5,193 nucleotides of DNA. Origin: an uncultured Collinsella sp. Its GTDB lineage: Bacteria > Actinomycetota > Coriobacteriia > Coriobacteriales > Coriobacteriaceae. The position numbers and the translations under genes are program-made. The notes below the pieces were generated by a model. It saw only the letters and a list, made by a program, of their open reading frames with translations, was not told where the DNA came from and did no database searches. The stretch is from contig CABUHP010000136.1 of assembly GCA_902491415.1 (NCBI GenBank), positions 1 to 5,193 of the forward strand. Reading direction: 5' to 3'. Positions 1-5,193 of this stretch are shown here, piece by piece (the stretch's first letter is position 1; the number at the start of each line of letters is the position of its first letter).

Positions 1-57
1 CGGTCTTTCATGCAGCAGGGGCTCTCAATGTTTTTATGTCCTGCTCATATCGTCTAT
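1..57. other. Left edge, no gene called
   Basis: All three plus-strand frames stay open from the window edge for roughly 90-120 bases and then stop within the nearby repeats, so none can be preferred. A 6-bp inverted repeat (14-19 with 40-45) encloses a 20-base loop. This could be the end of an upstream gene or part of a repeat element. The sequence in view cannot decide. Confidence 0.3.
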
Positions 58-84
58 GCCGGCACCCCGGGACACTCCTTGGCA
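58..84 (+). repeat. Dispersed 27-bp repeat, copy 1
   Basis: This 27-mer matches bases 2631-2657 in the same orientation at 24 of 27 positions. The first 7 bases (GCCGGCA) and the last 16 (GGGACACTCCTTGGCA) are identical, and the three differences lie between them. The two copies lie on either side of the DUF2207 gene. It appears to belong to a family of short intergenic repeats with a GGGGAC/GGGACAC core that also includes 95-142 and 2612-2627. Function is unknown. Confidence 0.75.
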
Positions 85-94
85 GCAACCACAC

Positions 95-142
95 CTAGTC
101 ATTGGGGACGTTCTTAAATGACTAGTCGCTGGGGACAGTCTT
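95..142 (+). repeat. Two-copy direct repeat, CTAGTC-TGGGGAC-TCTT
   Basis: Two 21-base units (95-115 and 122-142) match at 17 of 21 positions with a 27-base period. Each reads CTAGTC, two variable bases, TGGGGAC, two variable bases, TCTT. The second unit's CTAGTC lies in the palindrome GACTAGTC (120-127). The unit core recurs at 2612-2627 beside the second 27-mer. No open frame or promoter explains the conservation, so this is probably a short intergenic repeat family. Whether it is mobilised by a transposase cannot be told here. Confidence 0.75.
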
Positions 143-193
143 GAGCAAAACGGCCGCCGAAGCCCTCGTTGGCATCGCCCTATAGGGGGCCTG

Positions 194-440
194 CAAATAG
201 CTGTGGTCAAAAAACATCAAATATGAGTACTGTTACCTTTTTAGCAGCAGCGCAATTCGGCTTTCTCGGGTCTCTTAGGCGTCTCGACGCGTCAGATGAA
301 CTAACGTATCTCCCCAAATGTACAATAAAATGGACTCCTAACGAGAAATAATATCGTTAGGAGTCCATTTTTTAGTACAACAAATGTGACAATCTAGGCA
401 ACAGTACTCATATTTGGCATTTTTTGCCCACTGCCCCTTG
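194..440. mobile_element. MITE-like element with imperfect 45-bp terminal inverted repeats
   Basis: Bases 194-238 pair with 396-440. I count 36 Watson-Crick matches in 45 positions, including a perfect 16-bp block (219-234 with 400-415, AAATATGAGTACTGTT) and an A6/T6 block (209-214 with 420-425). The 247-bp interior has no credible gene and is AT-richer than the flanking genes. It contains the 18-bp hairpin at 327-371, which has a different centre of symmetry, so this is not one simple palindrome. Size, long inverted ends and lack of coding capacity fit a non-autonomous miniature element. I could not find a convincing target-site duplication, so the outer ends are approximate. A large structured RNA or regulatory region is the alternative. 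Confidence 0.55.
327..371. terminator. Perfect 18-bp hairpin, bidirectional terminator-like
   Basis: Bases 327-344 are the exact reverse complement of 354-371, with a 9-base loop (345-353). The stem base is A4/T4, and six T's run from 368 to 373 on the plus strand. On the minus strand the stem is also followed by a T-rich stretch. This is the usual form of a bidirectional intrinsic terminator. Outward pairing resumes with GTAC (320-323) and GTAC (375-378). It lies inside the MITE-like element and no plus-strand gene ends nearby. It could serve as a back-up terminator for the DUF2207 gene or be an internal part of the element. Confidence 0.6.
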
Positions 441-482
441 TGCGAAGGTCCGCAGCGGAAAGCATGGCCCGTTTCGATGCAC

Positions 483-531
483 AAAAATGGGATGGATCTT
501 CCCTGGCAACCGCCCAGAAAGATCCACCCCA
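483..531 (-). terminator. Intrinsic terminator of the DUF2207 gene
   Basis: Read on the minus strand, the hairpin starts 13 bases past the stop codon. The stem pairs 493-500 with 519-526 (TGGATCTT/AAGATCCA). It extends outward after one mismatch (488-491 with 528-531) and inward after a small internal loop (503-506 with 514-517), leaving a 7-base loop. On the minus strand it is followed directly by five T's (plus-strand A's 483-487). Position and T-run fit an intrinsic terminator for the 545-2491 gene. Confidence 0.75.
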
Positions 532-544
532 AAGCAAGCGCTCG

Positions 545-2491
545 CTAGAACGTTCCGCCGCCGCCTCCGCCGACGCCGCCACCGCCGCCACCGGAAAAGC
601 CGCCGCCGCTGCCGGCGCTCGAGCTATCGGAACTCGAAGCCAGCTCGCGGATGGTCTCGTGATACACATCGTTGAACGAATCGAGCGGAGACTCGTTGCC
701 GTAGTGATGGTAATACCACCAGTAGCAGGGGTAGTTGTCGTAGAAATCGTCGCTGTTGCGCAGATCCGCAGGCACGGCCTCGGCCAGCTGTCGCAGCACT
801 TCTTTCGAAACGCCCAGGGCAACGCCCATCACCAGCAGCTTGTTCCACAAGATCAGATCGCTGGGGACGGCCTCCTTCAGGCGCGTAAAATCCTCGAGCC
901 AATGCTTGAGCGCCTTGCAGCGAGCCGCCACCTCGGCGCCCTCCGACGTGTAACGGCGGAAGGTGCAGCTCAGGACAAAGCCCACAATCGTGACGGGGAT
1001 CGAGATCATAGCGGCACCGACGTTGGCGTCCGCAAAGTCGGTATAGAACAGAGAGCCCAAAATGCCAAAGACAATGATGATGCCGAGAACCAAGCCGGCA
1101 ACCAGGGCGACGGTGCCGTCCGAGGCGATAAGCTCGCGCGCCTCCAGCTTGCCCTTAACCGTGCTCTGATAGTCCTCGAGCTTGTCGCCAACAGATGTGG
1201 TGCGCTCGCTAGCGTATTCCTCCAGCTCGCTAAACGTGCGCGAACGGACTCCGTCCTTATCGGGCTTAACGCCAGCGAAGAAGACCTTGAGTACGTCGCG
1301 GTCGATGCCGTCCTTCTTGGCAGCCTTCCAGGCCTCGTCGGTCACTGTGATGCGATACGTCTGCTCCTCTTTTTCGCGACGGAGCAGACCCTTCTTCTTG
1401 GTCTCGGTCGCTTCTTCCAGCTTGATCACGCGGTCGTCGGTCAGCTTCATCAGCGTGGCGATATATGCCTGATCGGGCACGTCGTTCCAGCTCATAAGAG
1501 TTGCAAGCACCGCGGGATGATCGGCGGAGGGCACATCGCGGAAGTACTCGTCCTGGAAGAGCGGCTTGGGCTTGGGCCTGCGCAGCTTGAGCATCACGAT
1601 TACACCGGTATAGGCAACCGCCACAACAACACACATCACGGCAATCGCGCCGGCAACCGCACGCGCGTGCTCACGGCGGGCGTTAGCTTCGTCGGCCCAT
1701 TCCTTCTCTTCGCTCAGGATCGTTGACATGCGCTCTTCGCCCGAGGCGGCAAGCTGCGGCACCCAGTCGCTGGGGAAGGCGATGCGTGCCTCGGCGAATT
1801 CGCCCTGATGCACGCAGGGAATGGTATAGGTGACCATGGGCTCGTCCTCATCGAGCGACACGTCGCCCGCCAGCGGACCGTGGCCCCATGCGCGGAAGTT
1901 ATCGCCTTTGACGGCCGCCGTCCCGGCAGCGGCATTTGCGAAGCGCACTTCCATCTCGACATCGTCGGAATCCGCAGACCAGCCGTCGCCCACGAACTTC
2001 CAGTAGAGCTCGGCGGTATCGGCCCAGTTCATAACCGCACCGGTCATGGTGTAGCTCACGTAATAGATCGCGCTGTCGCCGCTCTCGTGGGGGCTGAACA
2101 CCTTAATCCTTACGCCGTCACCGGCCTGCTCGACCGTGTAGACGCCAGAATCGCCCTTGTTCGCGCTATCGACTTTGTTAAACGCGGTGTCCTCTTCCTC
2201 GACACTCAGCACGTCAACGTCCGCCGTGCCGCCCTGCTGGTTGGTGCCCGTATTGATCTCCCAAAACACGCCGTTGATGTCGTCGTCGAAATCAAACTGG
2301 CGTCCCTCGACAACGGTCAGCGATCCATCGGCCTCGACCGTGGCACTGATGTAGGTTTGGGTCATGGAGTAGCCGTCGGCGTGCGCGGCGGCAGGCAGCA
2401 GCAACAACGCAAGCGCAACGAGCGCGCAGACGGAAGCGAATCGCGCAAACAGGCGGCGCTGCCGACAGGTTTTGGCAACGGGGGCGTTCAT
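545..2491 (-). CDS. DUF2207-family membrane protein with Gly-rich tail
   Basis: This 648-residue protein resembles the DUF2207 family of secreted/membrane proteins of unknown function. Residues 1-38 look like a signal peptide: Arg-rich start, hydrophobic 20-33, AHA cleavage site before Asp39. Residues 39-245 form the likely extracellular DUF2207 domain. Membrane segments lie near 278-300, 459-482 and 490-511. The 301-458 region is charged and probably cytoplasmic. An aromatic patch (584-597, rich in Tyr, Trp and His) precedes a Ser-rich stretch and a tail with two runs of six glycines (634-639, 641-646), which is typical of the family. The ATG at 2491 was chosen because AAAGGA lies 7 bases upstream and the signal peptide starts there; an upstream in-frame ATG at 2560 lacks this support. 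It appears to be transcribed alone, with its own terminator at 483-531. Biochemical role is unknown; an envelope function is inferred from topology only. Confidence 0.88.
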   Translation of the reverse strand: MNAPVAKTCRQRRLFARFASVCALVALALLLLPAAAHADGYSMTQTYISATVEADGSLTVVEGRQFDFDDDINGVFWEINTGTNQQGGTADVDVLSVEEEDTAFNKVDSANKGDSGVYTVEQAGDGVRIKVFSPHESGDSAIYYVSYTMTGAVMNWADTAELYWKFVGDGWSADSDDVEMEVRFANAAAGTAAVKGDNFRAWGHGPLAGDVSLDEDEPMVTYTIPCVHQGEFAEARIAFPSDWVPQLAASGEERMSTILSEEKEWADEANARREHARAVAGAIAVMCVVVAVAYTGVIVMLKLRRPKPKPLFQDEYFRDVPSADHPAVLATLMSWNDVPDQAYIATLMKLTDDRVIKLEEATETKKKGLLRREKEEQTYRITVTDEAWKAAKKDGIDRDVLKVFFAGVKPDKDGVRSRTFSELEEYASERTTSVGDKLEDYQSTVKGKLEARELIASDGTVALVAGLVLGIIIVFGILGSLFYTDFADANVGAAMISIPVTIVGFVLSCTFRRYTSEGAEVAARCKALKHWLEDFTRLKEAVPSDLILWNKLLVMGVALGVSKEVLRQLAEAVPADLRNSDDFYDNYPCYWWYYHHYGNESPLDSFNDVYHETIRELASSSDSSSAGSGGGFSGGGGGGVGGGGGGTF

Positions 2492-2498
2492 AGGCACA

Positions 2499-2504
2499 TC
2501 CTTT
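2499..2504 (-). promoter_or_regulatory. Ribosome binding site fixing the DUF2207 start
   Basis: Minus-strand AAAGGA sits 7 bases before the ATG at 2491. It favours this start over the in-frame ATGs at 2560, 2551 and 2527. I saw no convincing -10/-35 pair upstream of it. Confidence 0.7.
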
Positions 2505-2592
2505 GTCTGTGATACCAGCAACGCCATTGTCCCACGTTTACGGGCGCACATGACGAACATCTAGGCCAGCGGAGTATCAAACGGGACGAAAG

Positions 2593-2811
2593 TCACGCCC
2601 GCGGCCGGCACCTGGGGACGTTCCTTATCTGCCGGCAATCTGGGACACTCCTTGGCATAGCCCGCTCCGGCAATAGATACCACTTCATAGCTCCGTCACA
2701 GGTGTAGCGGCTTTGTGTTGCCGCAAGCGCACTGATTGAGTCCGCGAGCAAGGGGGCATAAAGCAGTTGAGCGAACACGGTTTGCCCCTTTGCCGTTCGC
2801 TTGAGGATCAT
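2593..2811 (-). CDS. Doubtful small ORF, 72 residues, unknown function
   Basis: An ATG at 2811 on the minus strand follows a purine-rich AAAAGGGGG stretch that could serve as a ribosome binding site, though it is very close to the start. The frame gives a 72-residue product starting MILKRTAKGQTVFAQLLYAP. The first 50 or so residues have a protein-like composition. The remainder reads through the dispersed repeats at 2604-2657, so the natural C-terminus is questionable. I see no known domain, signal peptide or catalytic motif. It could be a lineage-specific small protein, a decayed gene fragment or chance. It lies about 100 bases before the DUF2207 start on the same strand, and the 13-bp hairpin at 2828-2863 lies just upstream. 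Confidence 0.22.
   Translation of the reverse strand: MILKRTAKGQTVFAQLLYAPLLADSISALAATQSRYTCDGAMKWYLLPERAMPRSVPDCRQIRNVPRCRPRA
2604..2657 (+). repeat. Dispersed repeat cluster with 27-bp repeat, copy 2
   Basis: GCCGGCA occurs at 2604-2610 and again at 2631-2637, each followed closely by a GGGAC-containing core: CTGGGGACGTTCCTTA at 2612-2627 and GGGACACTCCTTGGCA at 2642-2657. Bases 2631-2657 match 58-84 at 24 of 27 positions, and the first core resembles the units at 95-142. Both loci are intergenic and in the same orientation. They therefore form a direct-repeat pair around the DUF2207 gene. Confidence 0.75.
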
Positions 2812-2827
2812 GTCCCCCTTTTCCGCG

Positions 2828-2863
2828 GAAACCCCGGCAGTTGCGAAGAGCTGCCGGGGTTTC
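2828..2863 (+). terminator. Perfect 13-bp GC-rich hairpin, orphan terminator-like
   Basis: Bases 2828-2840 are the exact reverse complement of 2851-2863 (GAAACCCCGGCAG), with a 10-base loop. On the plus strand it is followed by a modest T-rich stretch (CTGTCGTTT); on the minus strand there is no T-run. It thus looks like a plus-strand intrinsic terminator, but no plus-strand gene ends before it. A weaker hairpin (2770-2776 with 2795-2801) lies just upstream. It could end a short untranslated RNA, or insulate the gluQ promoter about 70 bases downstream from read-through. Confidence 0.5.
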
Positions 2864-2934
2864 TGTCGTTTGAGGGGTTGGGCTGGCGGGTGGCGATCGA
2901 GCTGTCGAGCCGGTGCCTCCCCCACCTCCCGCGC

Positions 2935-2940
2935 TATACT
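2935..2940 (+). promoter_or_regulatory. -10 element of gluQ (leaderless transcript)
   Basis: TATACT matches the TATAAT consensus at five of six positions and ends 7 bases before the gluQ ATG. This places the expected transcription start at about 2947-2948, on or next to the start codon. No good -35 hexamer is visible at 16-18 bases spacing, and no Shine-Dalgarno sequence precedes the ATG. The arrangement fits a leaderless mRNA, a common type in Actinobacteria. Confidence 0.6.
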
Positions 2941-2947
2941 CGTCCGC

Positions 2948-3949
2948 ATGGATATCAACGCACGCAACATAGCAACACACGCCGCGGACGCACCGGCAAC
3001 GGCAGAGCCCACCCCCGTCGTGGGACGCTTCGCCCCGTCGCCCTCGGGCCGCATGCACCTGGGCAACGTGTTCAGCTGTCTGTGCTCGTGGCTTTCGGCC
3101 CGCAGCCAGGGCGGCGGCATCGTGTTGCGCATCGAGGACCTGGACGATCGCTGTAAGCGGCCGGAGCTTGCCGCCCAACTGATTGACGACCTGGCTTGGC
3201 TGGGGCTCGAATGGGACGAAGGCCCCTACTACCAGCATGATCGCCTAGACCTGTACGAGCGTGCTCTGCATCAACTGCAAGACGCCGGCCTCACCTATCC
3301 CTGCTTTTGCACGCGCGCCGAACTCCATGCCGCGAGCGCACCGCACGCGAGCGACGGCACGCCCATCTACCGCGGCGCCTGCCGAGGCCTTTCTGCCGAA
3401 GAGGTTGCCCGCCGCAGCATCCTGCGCGCTCCGGCCACGCGCCTGCGCGTGCCCGTCGTCGACGACCTCGCAGACGACGTGATCGAATTCGTGGACCGCA
3501 CGTACGGAGCCCAATGCGAGGCACTCGCCACCGAGTGCGGAGACTTTTTGGTGCGCCGCAGCGACGGCGTGTTTGCCTATCAGCTGGCCGTGGTGGTCGA
3601 CGACGCTGCCATGGGCGTCACCGAGGTTGTGCGCGGATGCGACCTGCTGGGCTCCACGCCGCGCCAAATCTACCTGCAGCATCTGCTGGGACTTCCAACG
3701 CCGCACTACGCACACATTCCGCTGCTCATGTCGCCGGATGGCCGCCGCCTTTCCAAGCGAGACCGCGATTTGGACCTGGGCGAACTACGCGCACGCTTTG
3801 GCACGCCCGAGACGCTGCTGGGATGGCTCGCCGGGCAAACGGGCATCGCGCCGGACGCCACACCGCGCTCTGCCGAGCAGCTGGTCGAGCACTTTAGCTG
3901 GGATGTTATCCGTACGCATCGGGAGAACATCACTGTAACGGTCGAGTAG
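2948..3949 (+). CDS. gluQ: Glutamyl-queuosine tRNA(Asp) synthetase
   Basis: GluQRS activates glutamate and attaches it to the queuosine base at position 34 of tRNA(Asp), a cytoplasmic tRNA modification. At 333 residues the protein has the class I GltX-like catalytic core but lacks the anticodon-binding half of a full glutamyl-tRNA synthetase (about 470-490 residues). The HIGH-type motif is in 28-40 (FAPSPSGRMHLGN), RIEDLD is at 61-66, and the KMSKS-type motif is RRLSKR at 266-271. Likely zinc ligands are Cys119, Cys121, Tyr141 and Cys145, the pattern expected of GluQRS. Conserved block 199-243 (GDFLVRR to IYL) is intact. The ATG at 2948 was chosen because the frame upstream encodes non-conserved sequence running through a hairpin, and because a -10 element lies 7 bases upstream. 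The first 24 residues are a non-conserved extension; a GTG at 3020 is a less likely start. It is not next to dksA, its common proteobacterial partner. A stray glutamyl-tRNA synthetase paralogue is the only real alternative. Confidence 0.92.
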   Translation: MDINARNIATHAADAPATAEPTPVVGRFAPSPSGRMHLGNVFSCLCSWLSARSQGGGIVLRIEDLDDRCKRPELAAQLIDDLAWLGLEWDEGPYYQHDRLDLYERALHQLQDAGLTYPCFCTRAELHAASAPHASDGTPIYRGACRGLSAEEVARRSILRAPATRLRVPVVDDLADDVIEFVDRTYGAQCEALATECGDFLVRRSDGVFAYQLAVVVDDAAMGVTEVVRGCDLLGSTPRQIYLQHLLGLPTPHYAHIPLLMSPDGRRLSKRDRDLDLGELRARFGTPETLLGWLAGQTGIAPDATPRSAEQLVEHFSWDVIRTHRENITVTVE

Positions 3950-3964
3950 CCAGCCACCCCGCCT

Positions 3965-4690
3965 CTACGCAACATCCCAGGGCTGGAGTTCGTCACCCAA
4001 GCGAACGATGCAGTCATAGAGCACGGTGTGGCGCTCGGCCGGGTTGGCATCCCGATGAAAATGCCCGTAGTACCAGCGCTTATAATCCAAGCGGTCTTCC
4101 AGCTCATCGAAAAATGCAGTAAGACGATCAACGCCGGGGCAATTCCAGCCGGGTGCCGGATAGAGCGTGGGCGAGAGCATGCGCGTGGAGCAGGTGTGGG
4201 TGATTACGTAGTCGACCTTCCAACCCACGCTGTCGAGCCTTGCCCGCGCCTCCCCAAAGTTGCGCTCGTCCGGCAGCTCCTGCGGCCACCAACTGGAATA
4301 CGGCACGCGATATTCCTTGTCCACGCTCGTGGCGCCGCCCATGGTAAAGATCGTTGAGCCGTCGAGTTCAAAAACCTCGCCGCGCGTCAGGCGCCGTATG
4401 GGCGAGGTATCCGACAGGCGCTGCGTCAGCCCACCGTGCCACAACTCCATGGGTCGCTCCGCCCAGTGATCGAAACGCTCGTGGTTGCCGTCGACAAACA
4501 GCACGGTGTAGGGGCGCGACTCCAGCCAAGCAATATCGGCGCACTCCTCGGCAGAAAAATCCAAGGGAAAGCCAAAATCGCCGGCGACGATGAGATAGTC
4601 GTCACTCGTCAGACTATCCCCAAGATCCCAGTCGCGCAGCTTTTGCATGTCGAGGCCGCTGTGAATATCGCCCGTCACATAGACCGTCAT
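3965..4690 (-). CDS. Calcineurin-like metallophosphoesterase
   Basis: This 241-residue protein carries the ordered metal-binding motifs of the calcineurin-like phosphoesterase superfamily: GDIH at 7-10, GDFG at 37-40, GNHE at 68-71, the histidine of THTC at 165, and GHFH at 209-212. These residues normally bind two divalent metal ions for phosphoester hydrolysis. No signal peptide or membrane segment is seen, so it is probably cytoplasmic. The substrate cannot be inferred. The ATG at 4690 places the first beta-strand (MTVYVTGDIH) at the N-terminus and has GGGAAG 10 bases upstream; the in-frame ATG at 4726 would add 12 residues with no family resemblance. The gene converges on gluQ with 15 bases between stop codons and no clear terminator. 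It starts 85 bases after the small membrane-protein gene on the same strand, so the two may share a transcript. Confidence 0.9.
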   Translation of the reverse strand: MTVYVTGDIHSGLDMQKLRDWDLGDSLTSDDYLIVAGDFGFPLDFSAEECADIAWLESRPYTVLFVDGNHERFDHWAERPMELWHGGLTQRLSDTSPIRRLTRGEVFELDGSTIFTMGGATSVDKEYRVPYSSWWPQELPDERNFGEARARLDSVGWKVDYVITHTCSTRMLSPTLYPAPGWNCPGVDRLTAFFDELEDRLDYKRWYYGHFHRDANPAERHTVLYDCIVRLGDELQPWDVA

Positions 4691-4754
4691 CGGATTACCA
4701 CTTCCCTGCAAGTCGCTAGCCCACATTCTGCACGATTACTAAGCTAACCGTTCC

Positions 4755-4776
4755 AGCCCTTCCATCCCTTAGGGCT
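4755..4776. other. Short inverted repeat between two minus-strand genes
   Basis: AGCCCT (4755-4760) pairs with AGGGCT (4771-4776) around a 10-base loop, overlapping the stop codon of the 79-residue gene by one base. There is no T-run on the minus strand. It is therefore a poor terminator; it could be an mRNA-stabilising hairpin or chance. Confidence 0.25.
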
Positions 4777-5015
4777 TACCCTTCGTTCTTCCATCCAAAC
4801 GGGTCAAGCACCCAAAAAACCAGATCGAGCACGCCGCCGGTCATCATGGCGCCGGCAAGGGCCATGCAAACGTGCAGGGAACTGGTACTTCGGAGCACGT
4901 CGAATGGCCCCAGAACAGCCAGCAGCGCGACCGCTGCGTCGGCAAAGCACAGTGCGAGGCACGGCCCCGCGTCCTTGACGCACTTCTTTGCGAGATGCTT
5001 TGCGTTGTCACTCAT
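4776..5015 (-). CDS. Small two-helix membrane protein, unknown function
   Basis: This 79-residue protein starts with a short basic segment (MSDNAKHLAKKCVKD). Two hydrophobic stretches follow, near residues 16-37 and 47-70, separated by a short polar turn (LRSTSS), and the tail ends DPFGWKNEG. This gives a hairpin-like integral membrane protein, probably with both ends in the cytoplasm. I do not recognise a family. The ATG at 5015 was chosen because AAGGAG lies 10 bases upstream (5026-5031) and the protein-like sequence begins there. The open frame extends further upstream to 5165, but that part has no conserved character or ribosome binding site. It is followed after 85 bases by the phosphoesterase gene on the same strand, which suggests a two-gene unit. 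No function can be assigned. Confidence 0.7.
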   Translation of the reverse strand: MSDNAKHLAKKCVKDAGPCLALCFADAAVALLAVLGPFDVLRSTSSLHVCMALAGAMMTGGVLDLVFWVLDPFGWKNEG

Positions 5016-5193
5016 CGGTATCGAACTCCTTAGAGGGTCATTGTTCAGACGCATGCCGCCGCGGCAGAGCGGGGCGGCAGGGTAAGTGTCACATGCCGTG
5101 CGGACATCAATGGAGAAACCGCCTGCTCGACCAACCCTTGACGCCGTTTTGCACCGGCACCCCATCCCCCCGCTGTCGAGGTCTAATTCTTTT
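5016..5193. other. Leader region of the small membrane-protein gene
   Basis: Apart from the ribosome binding site at 5026-5031, this stretch shows no gene. A 7-bp GC-rich inverted repeat (5054-5060 with 5073-5079, loop 12 bases) lies in the probable 5' untranslated region. I found no convincing -10/-35 pair on the minus strand. Confidence 0.4.

Noticed and set aside
178..187. 10-bp palindrome CCCTATAGGG just outside the MITE-like element
   Set aside because: It is too short to interpret and not repeated at the other end of the element, so it is not a target duplication.
858..870. TCGCTGGGGACGG inside the DUF2207 gene resembles the GGGGAC repeats
   Set aside because: It encodes part of a normal in-frame segment (AVPSD), and the similarity ends after 11 bases, so it is likely chance.
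440..1726. Long plus-strand open frame (428 codons) opposite the DUF2207 gene
   Set aside because: It is antisense to a well-supported gene. Its product is rich in Arg, Ala, His and Gly with no recognisable domain. High-GC coding regions often leave such open antisense frames.
1808..2512. Plus-strand open frame of 234 codons opposite the DUF2207 N-terminal region
   Set aside because: It shadows the signal peptide and extracellular domain of the minus-strand gene, and the translation shows no family features.
2696..3238. Minus-strand open frame of 180 codons across the gluQ start
   Set aside because: It is antisense to the conserved HIGH-motif region of gluQ and has a low-complexity translation with no domain.
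3950..3986. CCAGCC/GGCTGG inverted repeat between the convergent gluQ and phosphoesterase genes
   Set aside because: The stem is only 6 bp with a 25-base loop and no T-run, and one arm lies in coding sequence. It is not good enough to call a terminator.
1..5193. Search for tRNA or rRNA genes, CRISPR arrays, or a defence or toxin-antitoxin system
   Set aside because: No T-loop or cloverleaf pattern, no regularly spaced repeat array beyond the two-unit repeat at 95-142, and no nuclease or toxin-like motifs in the confident proteins. The phosphoesterase alone is not evidence of a defence system.

Overview
The window looks like a high-GC, gut-type actinobacterial chromosome, most likely a Collinsella-like member of the Coriobacteriia. 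Three things support this: GC-rich coding regions separated by AT-richer spacers full of short repeats, a GluQRS gene that appears to be leaderless, and short repeats with TGGGGAC/GGGACACTCC cores that I associate from memory with Collinsella. This assignment is an inference and was not checked by any search.

Layout. Bases 1-544 contain no convincing gene. They hold a 27-bp dispersed repeat (58-84), a two-copy direct repeat with a 27-bp period (95-142), and a 247-bp MITE-like element bounded by imperfect 45-bp inverted repeats (194-440). Inside that element is a perfect 18-bp hairpin resembling a bidirectional terminator (327-371). A second hairpin with a T-run (483-531) is placed to end the next gene. 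Bases 545-2491 (minus strand) encode a 648-residue secreted/membrane DUF2207-family protein with a signal peptide, an extracellular domain, three membrane segments and a poly-glycine tail. Bases 2492-2947 are a repeat-bearing spacer. It contains a second copy of the 27-bp repeat, a doubtful small minus-strand ORF, a perfect 13-bp hairpin, and a -10 promoter element 7 bases from the next start codon.

Bases 2948-3949 (plus strand) encode a glutamyl-queuosine tRNA(Asp) synthetase (GluQRS), a truncated GltX-like enzyme with all signature motifs intact. It converges on 3965-4690 (minus), a calcineurin-like metallophosphoesterase. Behind that gene, on the same strand, lies 4776-5015, a 79-residue protein with two membrane segments, which may be co-transcribed with it. 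Bases 5016-5193 are a leader region with nothing further that can be called.

The genes do not form one obvious pathway: there is a cell-envelope protein, a tRNA-modification enzyme, a phosphoesterase and a small membrane protein. The most unusual part is the repeat architecture. Similar repeats in the same orientation bracket the DUF2207 gene together with the MITE-like element, making a roughly 2.6-kb repeat-flanked block.
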